Shown here piece by piece: positions 42,266 through 52,061 of a stretch of 64,000 nt of DNA. Both the position numbers and the translations under genes were made by a program. The stretch's first letter is position 1, and every line of letters starts with the position of its first letter. This DNA is from Modestobacter sp. Leaf380 (lineage in GTDB: Bacteria; Actinomycetota; Actinomycetes; Mycobacteriales; Geodermatophilaceae): NCBI RefSeq assembly GCF_001424485.1, contig NZ_LMQC01000023.1, forward strand, positions 64,613-128,612. Reading direction: 5' to 3'. A model generated the notes under the pieces. The model was not told where the DNA came from. It ran no database searches and was given only the letters and a program-made list of their open reading frames with translations.

Positions 42266-42751
42266 TCACCGCGCGAGGTCCTCGACGAAGCTGGCGTACC
42301 GGCTCTGCGCAGGCCAGTCCTGGTGTCGCCCCGTGCGACACGTGCTCTCTCCGAGCCGGTCGGCCATCCGATCCGAGAAGGTGGGCAGCGCGTACCTGTG
42401 CCACTCCTCGACCAACTCGGGGCCGGGAGCGATCTCTGCCTGCCACCGGAGCACGGCGAGGACCGGGACCTCACGAGCGATGTGCGGGTGCTGCCTCCAG
42501 CAGGCCGGAACCATGTGTGCCGGTCGCCAGGCGAACTCGTGGTTGACCCACGCGATGACGTCGTCGCACCACGACCAGACGGCGGCACCGAGCTCGCTCG
42601 TGCAGGCAGCGGGCTCCCATGGTCGTTCCAGACCGGCCAGCGCGTCAGCGGTCGCTGGGTGGCGGGGGTCCCGCCGGCTGATGTCCCAGAGGAGCTCGAG
42701 AGAACCCTGCACGAGCATTGGTGGGGGTGGGAAGGGCAGGAGGTTCACCAC
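42266..42751 (-). CDS. Conserved hypothetical protein downstream of VirD4-like gene
   Basis: 161 residues, soluble. Trp- and His-rich: WCDDVIAWVNHEFAWRPAHMVP, CWRQHPHIAREVPVLAVLRW, EEWHRYALPTFSDRMADRLGES. Its start overlaps the VirD4-like stop by seven bases. I recall similar proteins beside TraG genes of actinobacterial elements, but no biochemical role. Confidence 0.65.
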   Translation of the reverse strand: MVNLLPFPPPPMLVQGSLELLWDISRRDPRHPATADALAGLERPWEPAACTSELGAAVWSWCDDVIAWVNHEFAWRPAHMVPACWRQHPHIAREVPVLAVLRWQAEIAPGPELVEEWHRYALPTFSDRMADRLGESTCRTGRHQDWPAQSRYASFVEDLAR

Positions 42752-44262
42752 GGGGCGTCGTCCTGTCCCGCGGGGTCGCCCTCGAGCGGACGAGCGGTCA
42801 ACCAGTGCTCGTGGGCGTAGGTGACCGCGCGCCTCGTGCGCGCATCGGCGTCGGGAGCCTTCCCCCGAGCCCGCGAAACCTCCGACCGGGCGGACTCCTG
42901 CTCGGCCATGAGCTCTCCACCGTCCCTGCCGTCCAGACAGCGACGCAGCCGGGCGAGGATCGGGGGCGTCGTCCCGGCGATGACCAGGGCGTGCCGCTCC
43001 GGGACCAGCCGGATGTCCCCCGGACGCAGCACTCTGACGTCCTCCCCCGACCGGGAGGTCCCGACGCCCCCGGGGCCGTCGGTGACGGTCCGCCGAGCGA
43101 TCCGGACGTCGTCCAGCAGCTCGGACAGCTCCCGGTAGAAGTGCACGTCCTTCCCACCGCCGAAGACCACCAGCGTGTTCGTCAGACCGAAGATCGAGCG
43201 CGCTTCGTCCTCCCCGTACGAGACGACCATCTGCTTCCAGGTCTGGGCGGCGTAGATGAAGGAGAGCCCCAGGGCACGCTCGTTGGCCATCCGGACACGC
43301 AGGGTGGGCAGCGGCGTCGTGGAAGGCAATTCGTCGAGGCAGGCCAGGAACGACGGGGTCAGTCGTCCGTGCGGCGAGGTGTTCGCCAGGTGGAGCGCCG
43401 TGTCCAGGACGTGCTCGGCGACAGCGGTCATCAGCGGCGCCGCTGACGCGTAGGGGTCCTCGCGCCCGAGCAGGTACACGGTCCCGTGCCGGGAGATGAG
43501 GTCCGTGAGGTCGGTAGTGGGGCGACCGACTGTCGGCACGCAGCGCGCTCGGATCTCCGGTTGGAAGAACAGAGCCATCGCCTGCTGCACGGTCGTCACG
43601 GTGTTGCCGACGGTGTCCGGGCTGCCCCGCAGCGCGCCGGACAGCAACCCGTCCCAGAAGCGCGCCGCGTGTGGGTGCCGCTGCAGGATCTCAGCCGGCT
43701 GCTCGGCGGCGACGGGGTTGGCGACCCATTCGAGGACGTGGTCAAGGGTCCGACCGGTCAGCGCGGCAGCATGCAGGAACCCCTGGAGGACCTTCGCCGT
43801 CTCCGCCGCGTAGAAGCGTGCCGCGTTGTCCTGCCGACCACCGGACACCGATCCGGAGACCGTTCCCGCCGAGAACGCCTTGGCCCGCCGCTCGGCGACG
43901 TGGGGGTCCACGCACCCCGCCACGGGATCCCACACCAGCTCCGGGACCCCGGGCGCCGACCCGAACGGATCAAGCACCGCGATGGGACGGGGAGCCTCAC
44001 CGGGCCTGTTGGGCCTCTGGCGCCGGCCTGCGGTCAGCAGCAGGTCGTCCACCTTCGTCAAGGTCGCGAGGGCGGCGCCACGGTGTGCCAGCAGGGCCGG
44101 CGCCAGCAGGTCCAACGTCTTGCCAGAGCCCTGCTCCCCGTACACCCCAGCGGTCCGGTCGAACCGACACCAGAGCTCGACGCCCCTCGGAGTCGTCGAG
44201 CGCCCCAGCCGCCAGCCGACATCGGTGGGCTCGAACCGGGCCCGGCGGCCCCAGGTGCTCAT
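42745..44262 (-). CDS. VirD4/TraG-type coupling ATPase, cytosolic part
   Basis: 505 residues. Walker A GVYGEQGSGKTLDLL (about residue 40) and Walker B-like SFLACLDELPS, with the TraG/TraD C-terminal block SIFGLTNTLVVFGGGKD. Couples relaxosome DNA to the secretion channel. The protein begins with MSTWGRRARFEPTDVGWRLG and has no membrane segments, unlike most VirD4 proteins; the membrane domain appears to be a separate gene at 45979. The ATG shares one base with the stop of the preceding gene (TGATG). Confidence 0.88.
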   Translation of the reverse strand: MSTWGRRARFEPTDVGWRLGRSTTPRGVELWCRFDRTAGVYGEQGSGKTLDLLAPALLAHRGAALATLTKVDDLLLTAGRRQRPNRPGEAPRPIAVLDPFGSAPGVPELVWDPVAGCVDPHVAERRAKAFSAGTVSGSVSGGRQDNAARFYAAETAKVLQGFLHAAALTGRTLDHVLEWVANPVAAEQPAEILQRHPHAARFWDGLLSGALRGSPDTVGNTVTTVQQAMALFFQPEIRARCVPTVGRPTTDLTDLISRHGTVYLLGREDPYASAAPLMTAVAEHVLDTALHLANTSPHGRLTPSFLACLDELPSTTPLPTLRVRMANERALGLSFIYAAQTWKQMVVSYGEDEARSIFGLTNTLVVFGGGKDVHFYRELSELLDDVRIARRTVTDGPGGVGTSRSGEDVRVLRPGDIRLVPERHALVIAGTTPPILARLRRCLDGRDGGELMAEQESARSEVSRARGKAPDADARTRRAVTYAHEHWLTARPLEGDPAGQDDAPW

Positions 44263-45539
44263 CAGCGTCCCCACGTCCGACCGGGCTGAGAGTCTCGACC
44301 GAGCAGGAGCTGCCGCCCAGCCTCGATCCGTGCCGCCTGTAGAGCCGACGCGGCGTCCGGTCGGCCCAGGGAGGCCTGGTTGGCGGCCAGCGAGCGACGC
44401 GGGAAGTCGGCGTCCATGTCGGCCGGGGCCACCCGTGCTGCCACGTCCAACGAGAGGAGACGAGCGTTGTGGATGGCGCCGGCCACCGGCTGGAGGTCGA
44501 CAGCATTGACGCGGACGAGGCCGCTGGGCTGGTAGCCACGCAGGAACGCGGCCACTCGGTCGTCCCGGGGCGGCAGGTCTCGGGCATAGGCGAGCAGGGT
44601 CCCGGAGTCCGCCCACGACCGCACCGTCCGGTAGAGCAACTGCGAGGCAAGGGTCGGCAGGTGCTGCGCTGCAGCGGCCAGGACCCCGTGCAGCCCGGGC
44701 GATGACTCGGCGTCTGGATGGCTGAGCGCGCCGTGAAGGCGCAACGCAGCATCGACGGCCGGAGGGGCGTGCGGATGTGGACGCCGGGTGCCGTCGTCGT
44801 ACGGCCTCAGCGCCGAGCGGACGGCGCGCCACCCGGGGGCAGCGAGCTGGCCCCCCTCTGGCGCCGCAGTGCCGTCCAGCCGTTGGACGGCACTGCTGAG
44901 CGTCTCAGCCGCCAGCGTGTAAGCGAGGACCTCGGCCACCGAGGGTGTGTTCCGCGAGCTGCCGGTGGCACGCAGGAGGACCGCAACGGTCTCGGGGACG
45001 ACGTCCCGAGGGTCCGTACTCCCCGGGACAGTTGGCCCGGGGAGCGGCCGGTCGAGGATGGCGGCGCCGGCCCGGGACGGCGGGTTCAACGCGGCTGTCT
45101 GCTGGACCAGCACCGACTGCCGGTACACCTCGTCCAGCCACTGCGACGTGGGTCCAGCAGGCAGCCCACCTCCCACCAGCCGTGCCACCGGGGTGACGGC
45201 GTCAGTGACTGCGGTGGCCATGGCCCATCTGGCGCTGACGGTGCTGTGGTCGTAGAGGGCTGCGAGCGTGTCGGCTGCGGCGGCCGCGAGCGTTCCCATG
45301 GTGCCCTCGTTCGCCGGTGCGCGACGGGACACCTCTGTACACGCCAGACCGAGCGCGCCGACCTGGCGTTCCTGCTGGGCACCGATGGCCTTCGACACGC
45401 CGTCCTGGCGCAGTTGCTGCAGGGCCCTGCCCAGCTGCCCGAGTGCAAGGGCCGCGTCGGCCCGGGTCCCCGGCGTCGGGGCGACGGCCTCAGCCGTCGC
45501 GACGAGGCTGTCGAGCAACTGCCCGAGCGAGGTCGCCAT
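44262..45539 (-). CDS. Hypothetical helical protein of the transfer operon
   Basis: 425 residues, Ala/Leu/Arg-rich, predicted mostly helical, no signal or clear membrane segment. No family recognised. It is translationally coupled on both sides (TGATG overlaps) between the small 45539 gene and the VirD4-like ATPase, which argues for a role in substrate delivery or channel assembly. Confidence 0.65.
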   Translation of the reverse strand: MATSLGQLLDSLVATAEAVAPTPGTRADAALALGQLGRALQQLRQDGVSKAIGAQQERQVGALGLACTEVSRRAPANEGTMGTLAAAAADTLAALYDHSTVSARWAMATAVTDAVTPVARLVGGGLPAGPTSQWLDEVYRQSVLVQQTAALNPPSRAGAAILDRPLPGPTVPGSTDPRDVVPETVAVLLRATGSSRNTPSVAEVLAYTLAAETLSSAVQRLDGTAAPEGGQLAAPGWRAVRSALRPYDDGTRRPHPHAPPAVDAALRLHGALSHPDAESSPGLHGVLAAAAQHLPTLASQLLYRTVRSWADSGTLLAYARDLPPRDDRVAAFLRGYQPSGLVRVNAVDLQPVAGAIHNARLLSLDVAARVAPADMDADFPRRSLAANQASLGRPDAASALQAARIEAGRQLLLGRDSQPGRTWGR

Positions 45540-45850
45540 CAGCGCGGTCCGCGCAGGGCGCGGCGTCCGTGCCGAGCGGCGGCCAGCACCTCGGGTTCCG
45601 CGAACTCGGCGGCATCCAGCTCACCGAGGATCCGCAGGGCCTGCGTGATGAGCTCGTCGGGCTCGGCTCCGTCGGTCAGGCCGGGAACCAGCATGCTGGG
45701 CACGTCGAGCGCCGACCACGCCGCAAGACAGTGCAACTGTGTGGCCGACCCGGCCCGGTCGCTTCGTGCCGCAGCCGCGAACAGCGCTGCAGCGTGCTCC
45801 CGGGCGACCGCGGACTGGTCTGCTCGGCCGTCGTCGTCAATGAGCGTCAT
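45539..45850 (-). CDS. Small hypothetical protein of the transfer operon
   Basis: 103 residues. Acidic N-terminus (MTLIDDDGRADQS), helical middle with a single Cys (LHCLAAWSALDVPSMLVPG) and basic tail. ATG 45850 follows GGAGACCTGCG. It is coupled to the next gene by TGATG and separated by 128 bases from the upstream membrane protein. Function unknown. Confidence 0.6.
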   Translation of the reverse strand: MTLIDDDGRADQSAVAREHAAALFAAAARSDRAGSATQLHCLAAWSALDVPSMLVPGLTDGAEPDELITQALRILGELDAAEFAEPEVLAAARHGRRALRGPR

Positions 45851-45978
45851 CGCAGGTCTCCTGGAGGGATCGGGGTGTGGGTCGATAGACGGTCCTTCGG
45901 AGAGGCCGTCGGCGAGCGCTTGTCCTGTGGATCTGTGGACGGGGCGCGGTGTGGTCACCCGGCTGTGGACGGCCGGTG

Positions 45979-46461
45979 TCACGGCGGTCCCTGCGATCCC
46001 GTGCCGTAGCAATCGGGGCGGATGACGGAGCGAGCAGAACGCAGCTGTCGGATGCCCAGGGCATTCGCTGCCTCGGAGCGCGTGGCCATCCCCCCGCGGG
46101 AGTCACTCGGCAGGATGTGCCGCCGGACCACCACCAAACCGGCACCGGCGACCACGGCGAGGACGACCTCCGCGACGGCCACCGCCACGTACGTGGGCAC
46201 AGGACCCGCCAGCCGGCGAGCCTGCGCGTGGGTGAACCCCTGTCGCAGGTCACCGTGCAGCAGACCCGAGACGACGCTCATGACCGAGTCGGTGCCGAGC
46301 GGCCACACCCAACCGCCTCCCCAGAGCGCGGCCCCGACCCCGACCCCCGTCAGGGCCGTGAGGACCACAGCGATCACGACGCCGCCGACCGCGGCTACGG
46401 CCAGCTCCCAGCCTTGGTTGATCGATTGCGGTTCGCGGCTTCGTCGGTTGGGGGAACTCAT
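45979..46461 (-). CDS. VirD4/TraG N-terminal membrane-domain protein (split coupling protein)
   Basis: 160 residues with two membrane segments (about residues 17-40 and 85-105). The C-terminal end RSEAANALGIRQLRSARSVIRPDCYG resembles the linker that follows the TM region in actinobacterial TraG proteins. The missing ATPase part is encoded at 42745, which starts with the residues that would normally follow. I therefore infer a coupling protein split into two genes separated by two others. ATGA overlap with the NlpC/P60 stop. Confidence 0.6.
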   Translation of the reverse strand: MSSPNRRSREPQSINQGWELAVAAVGGVVIAVVLTALTGVGVGAALWGGGWVWPLGTDSVMSVVSGLLHGDLRQGFTHAQARRLAGPVPTYVAVAVAEVVLAVVAGAGLVVVRRHILPSDSRGGMATRSEAANALGIRQLRSARSVIRPDCYGTGSQGPP

Positions 46462-47576
46462 GCGATGTGCCTGACCGCGACGATCTGCCCGTCCCACCGG
46501 GTGGCCTCGGTGAGCTGGACCGGGATCCCGGTCATCGGTGCCTGGATCAGGTAGAGGTGACGGCCGTCTGCTGCGTCGACGTAGCCGGCGACCATGCCGA
46601 CGTGCCCCGGTGCTGCCGCGGTGCCGCCGGACCCCGGGATCATGACGAGGTCCCCAGCGACCGCCTGCGTCAGATTGGTCGGGCTGGGTTCGCCGTTCCG
46701 TGTCTGTCCGGCCGCCAAGTGGGGCAGAGCCACCCCGGCGGCGGCCCAGGCGGCCATCGTCAGGCCCGAGCAGTCGAACGAGTCGGGGCCGGCTGCTGCC
46801 CAGACGTAGGGCTTGCCGAGTTGGGCCAGGGCGTACTGCACGGCCACGATGCCCTGCGCCGACCCGTTGATGACGAACCCGTCCGGGATGGTCGTCGTCC
46901 CGGCGACGTTGTTCCCTCGCGGCCCGACGATCTCGCCCGCGGGTACGGCCCCGCCGGCACCCGGGCAGATCGCTACTGCCGCTTCCCCACCGGGAGCCGG
47001 CGGCGACGAAACCCCCTCGGCCACCGCGGTCGGCCAGACCTGACCGACGAGCTCAGCAGCGAGCGCGGCGTTGGGCTGGTAGCGATCCGGGTAGGCGCTG
47101 ATCTGCACGGTCTGGGCCGCCACGCCCACAGGGATGGTCTGCCAGTCCGCGACCCCGACGAGCCTGTCGAGGAAGGCTCCGGTGGACCGGACGGGGTCGA
47201 TGGCAACGGCCTCGGTGTAGATCGACACCCGCTGCTGGAACAGCCCCTCCGAGTCGTGGTCGGTCTGGACGGCGGAGTTGATGAGACGGGACTCGGTGTA
47301 GGCGGTCGCCAGCGCGATGACCGCAGCGTGAGCAGGCAGCTGCCTCGTGGCGACGACGGAGACGATGGTCTGGGCGTGCCCCATCTGCTCGGCGTCCAGG
47401 TCGATGTCAGCGACTGTCTGGGCTGTCCCGCCCGATCCGCAGCCTCCGGTGCTGGCCGGGGATGAGGCCGCACCGCCACCGGTCACGACGACGATCACGG
47501 CCACCACCATCGACACGATCGGCAAGACGACGACGGCCGCCGCCGTCGCTCCCTGGTTGGGCCCGGACACGGTCAC
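46458..47576 (-). CDS. Bifunctional cell-wall hydrolase: lysozyme-like region plus NlpC/P60
   Basis: 372 residues. N-terminal membrane anchor (AAVVVLPIVSMVVAVIVVV), a lysozyme/SLT-like region with the possible catalytic Glu in AYTESRLINSAV and the DSEGLFQQR block, then an NlpC/P60 domain with catalytic Cys (SFDCSGLTMAAW) and His (PGHVGMVAGY). It opens peptidoglycan for the conjugation channel (VirB1-like role). GTG 47576 overlaps the VirB4-like stop (GTGA). A longer frame to 48104 is rejected because it lies inside VirB4. Confidence 0.88.
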   Translation of the reverse strand: MTVSGPNQGATAAAVVVLPIVSMVVAVIVVVTGGGAASSPASTGGCGSGGTAQTVADIDLDAEQMGHAQTIVSVVATRQLPAHAAVIALATAYTESRLINSAVQTDHDSEGLFQQRVSIYTEAVAIDPVRSTGAFLDRLVGVADWQTIPVGVAAQTVQISAYPDRYQPNAALAAELVGQVWPTAVAEGVSSPPAPGGEAAVAICPGAGGAVPAGEIVGPRGNNVAGTTTIPDGFVINGSAQGIVAVQYALAQLGKPYVWAAAGPDSFDCSGLTMAAWAAAGVALPHLAAGQTRNGEPSPTNLTQAVAGDLVMIPGSGGTAAAPGHVGMVAGYVDAADGRHLYLIQAPMTGIPVQLTEATRWDGQIVAVRHIA

Positions 47577-49132
47577 CACCCCCCGGGGGGTGCGAGCCCG
47601 GGTTCGCCCACACCGTCCGCAGGGGGCGGCGGAGCAGTGATGGCGTCGTTCGTCTCCGTCAAGGCGACGTCCAGGGACGTGCGGACGGTCTGCACCTTCG
47701 CCACGTGGTTCCCCACCAACCAGAGCGCGCGCCCGCGATCGGCCGCGGCCCAGTCGGTGACGATGTGTTCCGCCATCGCGCTGAGTCCCAGCAGCCCGGA
47801 GAGCTCGTCGCCGATCTGGTCGTCCTGGCCGAGCAACACCTTCGTCGCGCAGAGGTGCAGCAGGTCCTTGGCGATGGCCACGGCCTGGCTTCCGCTGTCG
47901 CCGACCGTGAGCATGTCGGAGGGCTTGTGTGCGATGACCACCTGGACGCACCCGTCCTTGCGGGAGAGTCGGAGGTCGGCGTCCAAGGACTTGACCGCGT
48001 CGGTGCCCAGCCGCATCTGCTTCCAGCACTCGTCGCGGATGACGATCCGCAGGTCTCCGGGTTCTGCCAGCTGGGTCATGGCGCGCCCCCAGGAGTTCAG
48101 GCACGTCAGTGCCACCCCGACGGCTTCATCGCCGAGTGGGTCCAGTCGGGACAGCGAGAGCGACTGGATCGGGGCACGCCAGTCCACTGAGACCGTGGTG
48201 GGCGCGTCGAAGAGCCCAGCCAGGTGACCAGTGACGAGTGCGCCGAGGGCGTCCCGTACCGGTCGCGTGTCGTCGAGGAACTGCTGCCGGTCGGCGTACC
48301 GGCAGGCATCGACGAGCTCCTCACCGGGAGCTCGCAGCGCCTCCCACAGCTGGGGGATGGTGATCTCGCGCATCCGGTCGGCGCCGTCGGTGTAGCCGGT
48401 CAGATCACGGAGCACCCGGCCGACGGCTGTCTCAGCCGTCGGCCCGAACGGCACGTGCTGAGAACCGACCAGTCCACGGAGGAGGAGCAGCCACCGGGAG
48501 AACACCATGGCTGCCCGGCGCTGGGCCTCGGACCGGGACAGCCGGCTCCAGTCGTTCCCGACCGGGCCGAAGTCCAGCGGGTTGATCCGGGCGGGCAACC
48601 CGTGGCCGACGGCGTGCGGTTGCACCTGCAGCGCCCGGCACAGGGGGTCGTACTCGTCCTTGACGTCGCCGAGCACCAACGTGCGGTAGCCGTAGGCCAT
48701 CTGGCGCAGCGCGAACATCTTGACGGTGCCGGACTTCCCTCGTCCCGGTGCGCCGAAGAAGATCATGTTCGGGTTGGTGACGCCGGCGGTGTTGTTCAGC
48801 GTCCAACCGATGGGGTCGGCCGAGAAGGCCCCTCCGGACAGGTGGTCGAGCCCGAGCAGCGCCCCACCTGGGGGCAGCCCGTCTCCGGCGATGAGCGGCC
48901 AGACCCCGCCCACCTGCTCCGAGGTCATCCGGTAGACGGCGAGGGGTGCCGACACCGGTGCCCAGCCGGTGGCTCGGCCTCGTCGGCCGTGACGGCCGAT
49001 CGCCTCACCGAGGACCGCGTCGTCCACGGCGCCGAGTGGCTCAGGGGTGAGCGGCGGGAGCTGGTGTCCGAAGTCGGCCACCAGCTGGGTGATCCCCCTC
49101 CCCCGGTGTCGGCCGGTGGGCAGGCGGCTCAT
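47573..49132 (-). CDS. VirB4-like conjugation ATPase
   Basis: 519 residues. Walker A FFGAPGRGKSGTVK (about 125) and Walker B DLRIVIRDECW (about 400), followed by VIAHKPSDM, as in VirB4/TraC ATPases that drive type IV secretion. The usual N-terminal VirB4 domain is short, and SCO6880 next door may supply it. ATG 49132 overlaps the SCO6880 stop (ATGA). Confidence 0.88.
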   Translation of the reverse strand: MSRLPTGRHRGRGITQLVADFGHQLPPLTPEPLGAVDDAVLGEAIGRHGRRGRATGWAPVSAPLAVYRMTSEQVGGVWPLIAGDGLPPGGALLGLDHLSGGAFSADPIGWTLNNTAGVTNPNMIFFGAPGRGKSGTVKMFALRQMAYGYRTLVLGDVKDEYDPLCRALQVQPHAVGHGLPARINPLDFGPVGNDWSRLSRSEAQRRAAMVFSRWLLLLRGLVGSQHVPFGPTAETAVGRVLRDLTGYTDGADRMREITIPQLWEALRAPGEELVDACRYADRQQFLDDTRPVRDALGALVTGHLAGLFDAPTTVSVDWRAPIQSLSLSRLDPLGDEAVGVALTCLNSWGRAMTQLAEPGDLRIVIRDECWKQMRLGTDAVKSLDADLRLSRKDGCVQVVIAHKPSDMLTVGDSGSQAVAIAKDLLHLCATKVLLGQDDQIGDELSGLLGLSAMAEHIVTDWAAADRGRALWLVGNHVAKVQTVRTSLDVALTETNDAITAPPPPADGVGEPGLAPPGGW

Positions 49133-50634
49133 CGCAGGCCCCGGCGTCGGGGCAACCCGATGCCCAGCGGGATGCAGGCCGCGGCAAAGGCTGCGTCCTG
49201 GGCCAGGTCGAGGCGCAGCGGGCGGAACCCGCTCCCCGTGACGCTCGACTCCAGACGTCGGCCGTACTCCGTGATCGACCACGTGCCGGGAACGGTCACC
49301 GAGACGGCGAGGGCGACGCGGACCAGTGCGTTGCCCTGCGCCAGGCGGACGTCCTGGCCCTCGACGCGGGCGGCGTCACGTCGGTGTGTTGCCCTGGAGC
49401 GGAACCCACCGCGCCGCCGCATCTCAGTGGCCAACTCGGAGCTCATGGACTCGTTGCCGACCATGCGATCGGCCTTCGTGTGGCTGATCGGTTCGAAGAA
49501 CACCGTGGCGCACCGCCGCTCCCCTGCGGCCGTCGGCATCAGGACAGGTGCCAGGGCACCCATGACTGCGCCCTTGTCAGGAAGCAGGACGGTGCACGTG
49601 GCGGAGTGCCAGGCATCGTGGGCGTAGTGCCGCCGTTCCGCTGCGGGTGCCAGGGTCGGCCCCGCGGCGGCCATCGGCAGCCCTGTGACCCCCGGGTCGA
49701 GGGCTGCGTCCGCCAGCGGCCCCCGGTCACCGGGCGCGAAACCGGTCCGGATGGCAGACGCGAGGCCAGCGGAGTCGAGCCACGTCACGCTGGTGCAGCC
49801 CACCGGCCCGATGAGTCGAGCCTCCAGCTCCCCCATCACGCCTTGCAGGACGCGGGCACGACCGTCCACCCCTCCCCCGGCTTCTCGTGCCTGCCTGGCG
49901 ATACGGCGTTCGGGCACGACCACCGTCACGAAGGCCTCGTGCCGCACCCCGGCTGCGGTCATGACGGCAGCAAGCTCCGCGTTGATGGCCCGCGCGAGAG
50001 GTGGGGCCTCGTTGCGCAGGTGGGCGCGCTGCCATGCGGTGCGCTCTGCGCCGTCGTCGGGCAGGGTCCGGACCTGCAGGGCGACGGCGGACACCAACTC
50101 CGTCGTGGCTGCGCCCTCGAGCAGTTCGGCCAGGCCTGTGCCCATGCGTGACCTGGTTGTGGCCTCGGCCAGCCCGATCCCGGGATGGGTGATCCGGGCG
50201 ACCACCGCCCAGGTGCGCCCTCGGTGGTCGGCGACGACGGCCGGTCGGGTCAGCAGCGGACCGAACGGTGGGCCGTCATGGGTCCTGACGCCTGACAGCA
50301 CGCCGGGGAGGTCTGCCTCGTCGAGGTCTCGTGATGTCCCCGCGGCGACCCGCGACTGCCAGTCGGACCAGCCCAGGGCTGCACCGACCGCCCGGACGAC
50401 GGCGTCGCAGCCCCAGCGCAGCGGGGTCCGCCCCCGCAACGGGACGGCAACGAGGACGACGAGGACTGCCCAGACGGGTGCCCACCCGAGAGCGAGCAGC
50501 CACCGTTGGGCACCGGCAGCCAGCAGCATGGGCATACCGGCCGCACCGATCCCGATCCACGCCCAGCCGCTCAGGCCCCCGAACCAGCCCTGCCGGTCCT
50601 TGGACCAGGCTCCGTACCGCACCGGCCCGGTCAC
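49129..50634 (-). CDS. SCO6880-family conjugation membrane protein
   Basis: 501 residues. Two N-terminal membrane segments (about 15-55) in a PrgI/VirB3-like arrangement after RYGAWSKDRQGWFG, then a large soluble domain with THRRDAARVEGQDVRLAQG and ITEYGRRLESSV. This family is constant in actinobacterial T4SS loci, always before the VirB4-like gene; it probably combines VirB3 and the N-terminal VirB4 module. GTGA overlap with the upstream VirB6-like gene. Confidence 0.85.
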   Translation of the reverse strand: MTGPVRYGAWSKDRQGWFGGLSGWAWIGIGAAGMPMLLAAGAQRWLLALGWAPVWAVLVVLVAVPLRGRTPLRWGCDAVVRAVGAALGWSDWQSRVAAGTSRDLDEADLPGVLSGVRTHDGPPFGPLLTRPAVVADHRGRTWAVVARITHPGIGLAEATTRSRMGTGLAELLEGAATTELVSAVALQVRTLPDDGAERTAWQRAHLRNEAPPLARAINAELAAVMTAAGVRHEAFVTVVVPERRIARQAREAGGGVDGRARVLQGVMGELEARLIGPVGCTSVTWLDSAGLASAIRTGFAPGDRGPLADAALDPGVTGLPMAAAGPTLAPAAERRHYAHDAWHSATCTVLLPDKGAVMGALAPVLMPTAAGERRCATVFFEPISHTKADRMVGNESMSSELATEMRRRGGFRSRATHRRDAARVEGQDVRLAQGNALVRVALAVSVTVPGTWSITEYGRRLESSVTGSGFRPLRLDLAQDAAFAAACIPLGIGLPRRRGLR

Positions 50635-52061
50635 AGAGCCACCGCCGCCGCGGTCTCGGGGGTGACAGCCGCACCGGTCGGCCCGGTCGCCGCCCACCCG
50701 GCCAGTCCCCCGGGCGAGGTGCCCACGCCCACTCCTGGTGGCGTGGGGACGAGCGGCGTCACCCCGGGCCCCCCGCCGGACGCCGGACCACCGGACGCCC
50801 CGTCGTCCCCGCCCGGACTCGAACCGGAACCGGTGTGCGACGAGCCGCCTTGCCCAGACCCGGACGACGGTCCGCTCCCGGCCTGGCCCGATGACCGCAT
50901 CGAGTGACCGGGGTGACCGATGCCGCTGGATCCGAGCACGTCGGAAGCGATGTCGACGGCCCGGTGGGCGACCGCAGCCGCCGCGCCCACGCCGGCACCC
51001 GCCGTCGTACCCGCCGTCTGCAGCATGGAGCCCAGCCGACTCGACGACTGCGCCTCGGCCGCGGTCTCCCCCTGTGAGCGCCCGTCGCCGGCACTCTGCG
51101 TCGCGGCCCCGTTGCCCGCCCCTTGACCACCGGAGAGGAGCCCGGACGCACCCCCGGCATCACTCCAGGACTGTCGGAGCGCTGACCCCGATGCGGTCCC
51201 GGGGTCGACGAAGGCGAGCAGCTTGAAGAGCACCAGCGGACAGACCGCCCCGATGGCCACCAGCACGGTGCCGACGACTGCAGTCCCCGCGGCCTGTGCG
51301 GTCGAGTCACCGTTCCCTGCGATCACACCGGCAGAGAGGCTCACTCCGACACCGAGCATGAGTGCCGCGGTGGGCGTGATCAGCAGGCTGGCGAAGAACC
51401 AGCGGAGGCTCTTCCAGAACCACGCCTTGGTGCTGTCGCTGAGCAAGCCGGCGGCGGAGATGGGTGCCGTGGCGATCAGGATGATCAGCGCGGCCTCCCG
51501 GACCAGCGCGATGATCAGGTAGAAGAAGGCTGCCGGGATCACGAGGAGCAGCGAGGAGAGGCCGAGCACGGTTGCTGCCGTGGCGTCGACCACCTCACGG
51601 GGCCACGAACTGCTCGGGTCGATGGCCGCGAGGGTGTCGACGTCGAGCATCGCCCGGAGGATCCCGCGTGCCAGCTCTGCCGCGGCGGTGACGAGCCCCC
51701 CGGCGACGCCGAGGTAACCCACCCAGACCAGTCCGAACTGGGCGACCCCGAGGAGCACGCGGCCCATCGACTGGCCATCGCGTCGGATGAGCGCCACGGT
51801 CAGTTGGACGAACATCATGGTCACCGCGACCGTCGCTCCGACCCACAGCGTCGTCGGCAGCACCGCGCCCATCGGGCCGGCGGCCGAGACGTCGGGAGTG
51901 GTGAACGCGTCGATCACCTGGAACGACAGGGTGAGCAGCCAGAGGCCCGCCGACCAGATGCTGACCATCGCCGCAGTCCACACATCGGCGATCGCGGCCG
52001 ACGCGAGGTCGCCGAGCCAGTTCATCGGGTTGAGGTCGATAGCCACGATGTCGTCAGCCAC
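50631..52061 (-). CDS. VirB6/TrbL-like polytopic channel protein
   Basis: 476 residues. Six to seven membrane segments in the first ~290 residues, including a central region with APISAAGLLSDSTKAWFWKSLRWF, then a long Gly/Ser/Gln-rich, low-complexity soluble tail. This is the layout of VirB6/TrbL inner-membrane channel proteins. GTG 52061 overlaps the preceding stop by eight bases. Confidence 0.85.
   Translation of the reverse strand: MADDIVAIDLNPMNWLGDLASAAIADVWTAAMVSIWSAGLWLLTLSFQVIDAFTTPDVSAAGPMGAVLPTTLWVGATVAVTMMFVQLTVALIRRDGQSMGRVLLGVAQFGLVWVGYLGVAGGLVTAAAELARGILRAMLDVDTLAAIDPSSSWPREVVDATAATVLGLSSLLLVIPAAFFYLIIALVREAALIILIATAPISAAGLLSDSTKAWFWKSLRWFFASLLITPTAALMLGVGVSLSAGVIAGNGDSTAQAAGTAVVGTVLVAIGAVCPLVLFKLLAFVDPGTASGSALRQSWSDAGGASGLLSGGQGAGNGAATQSAGDGRSQGETAAEAQSSSRLGSMLQTAGTTAGAGVGAAAAVAHRAVDIASDVLGSSGIGHPGHSMRSSGQAGSGPSSGSGQGGSSHTGSGSSPGGDDGASGGPASGGGPGVTPLVPTPPGVGVGTSPGGLAGWAATGPTGAAVTPETAAAVAL

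Noticed and set aside
43486-44509. Plus-strand frames of 220-270 residues across the VirD4 region
   Set aside because: Shadows of the VirD4-like and adjacent genes; no motifs.
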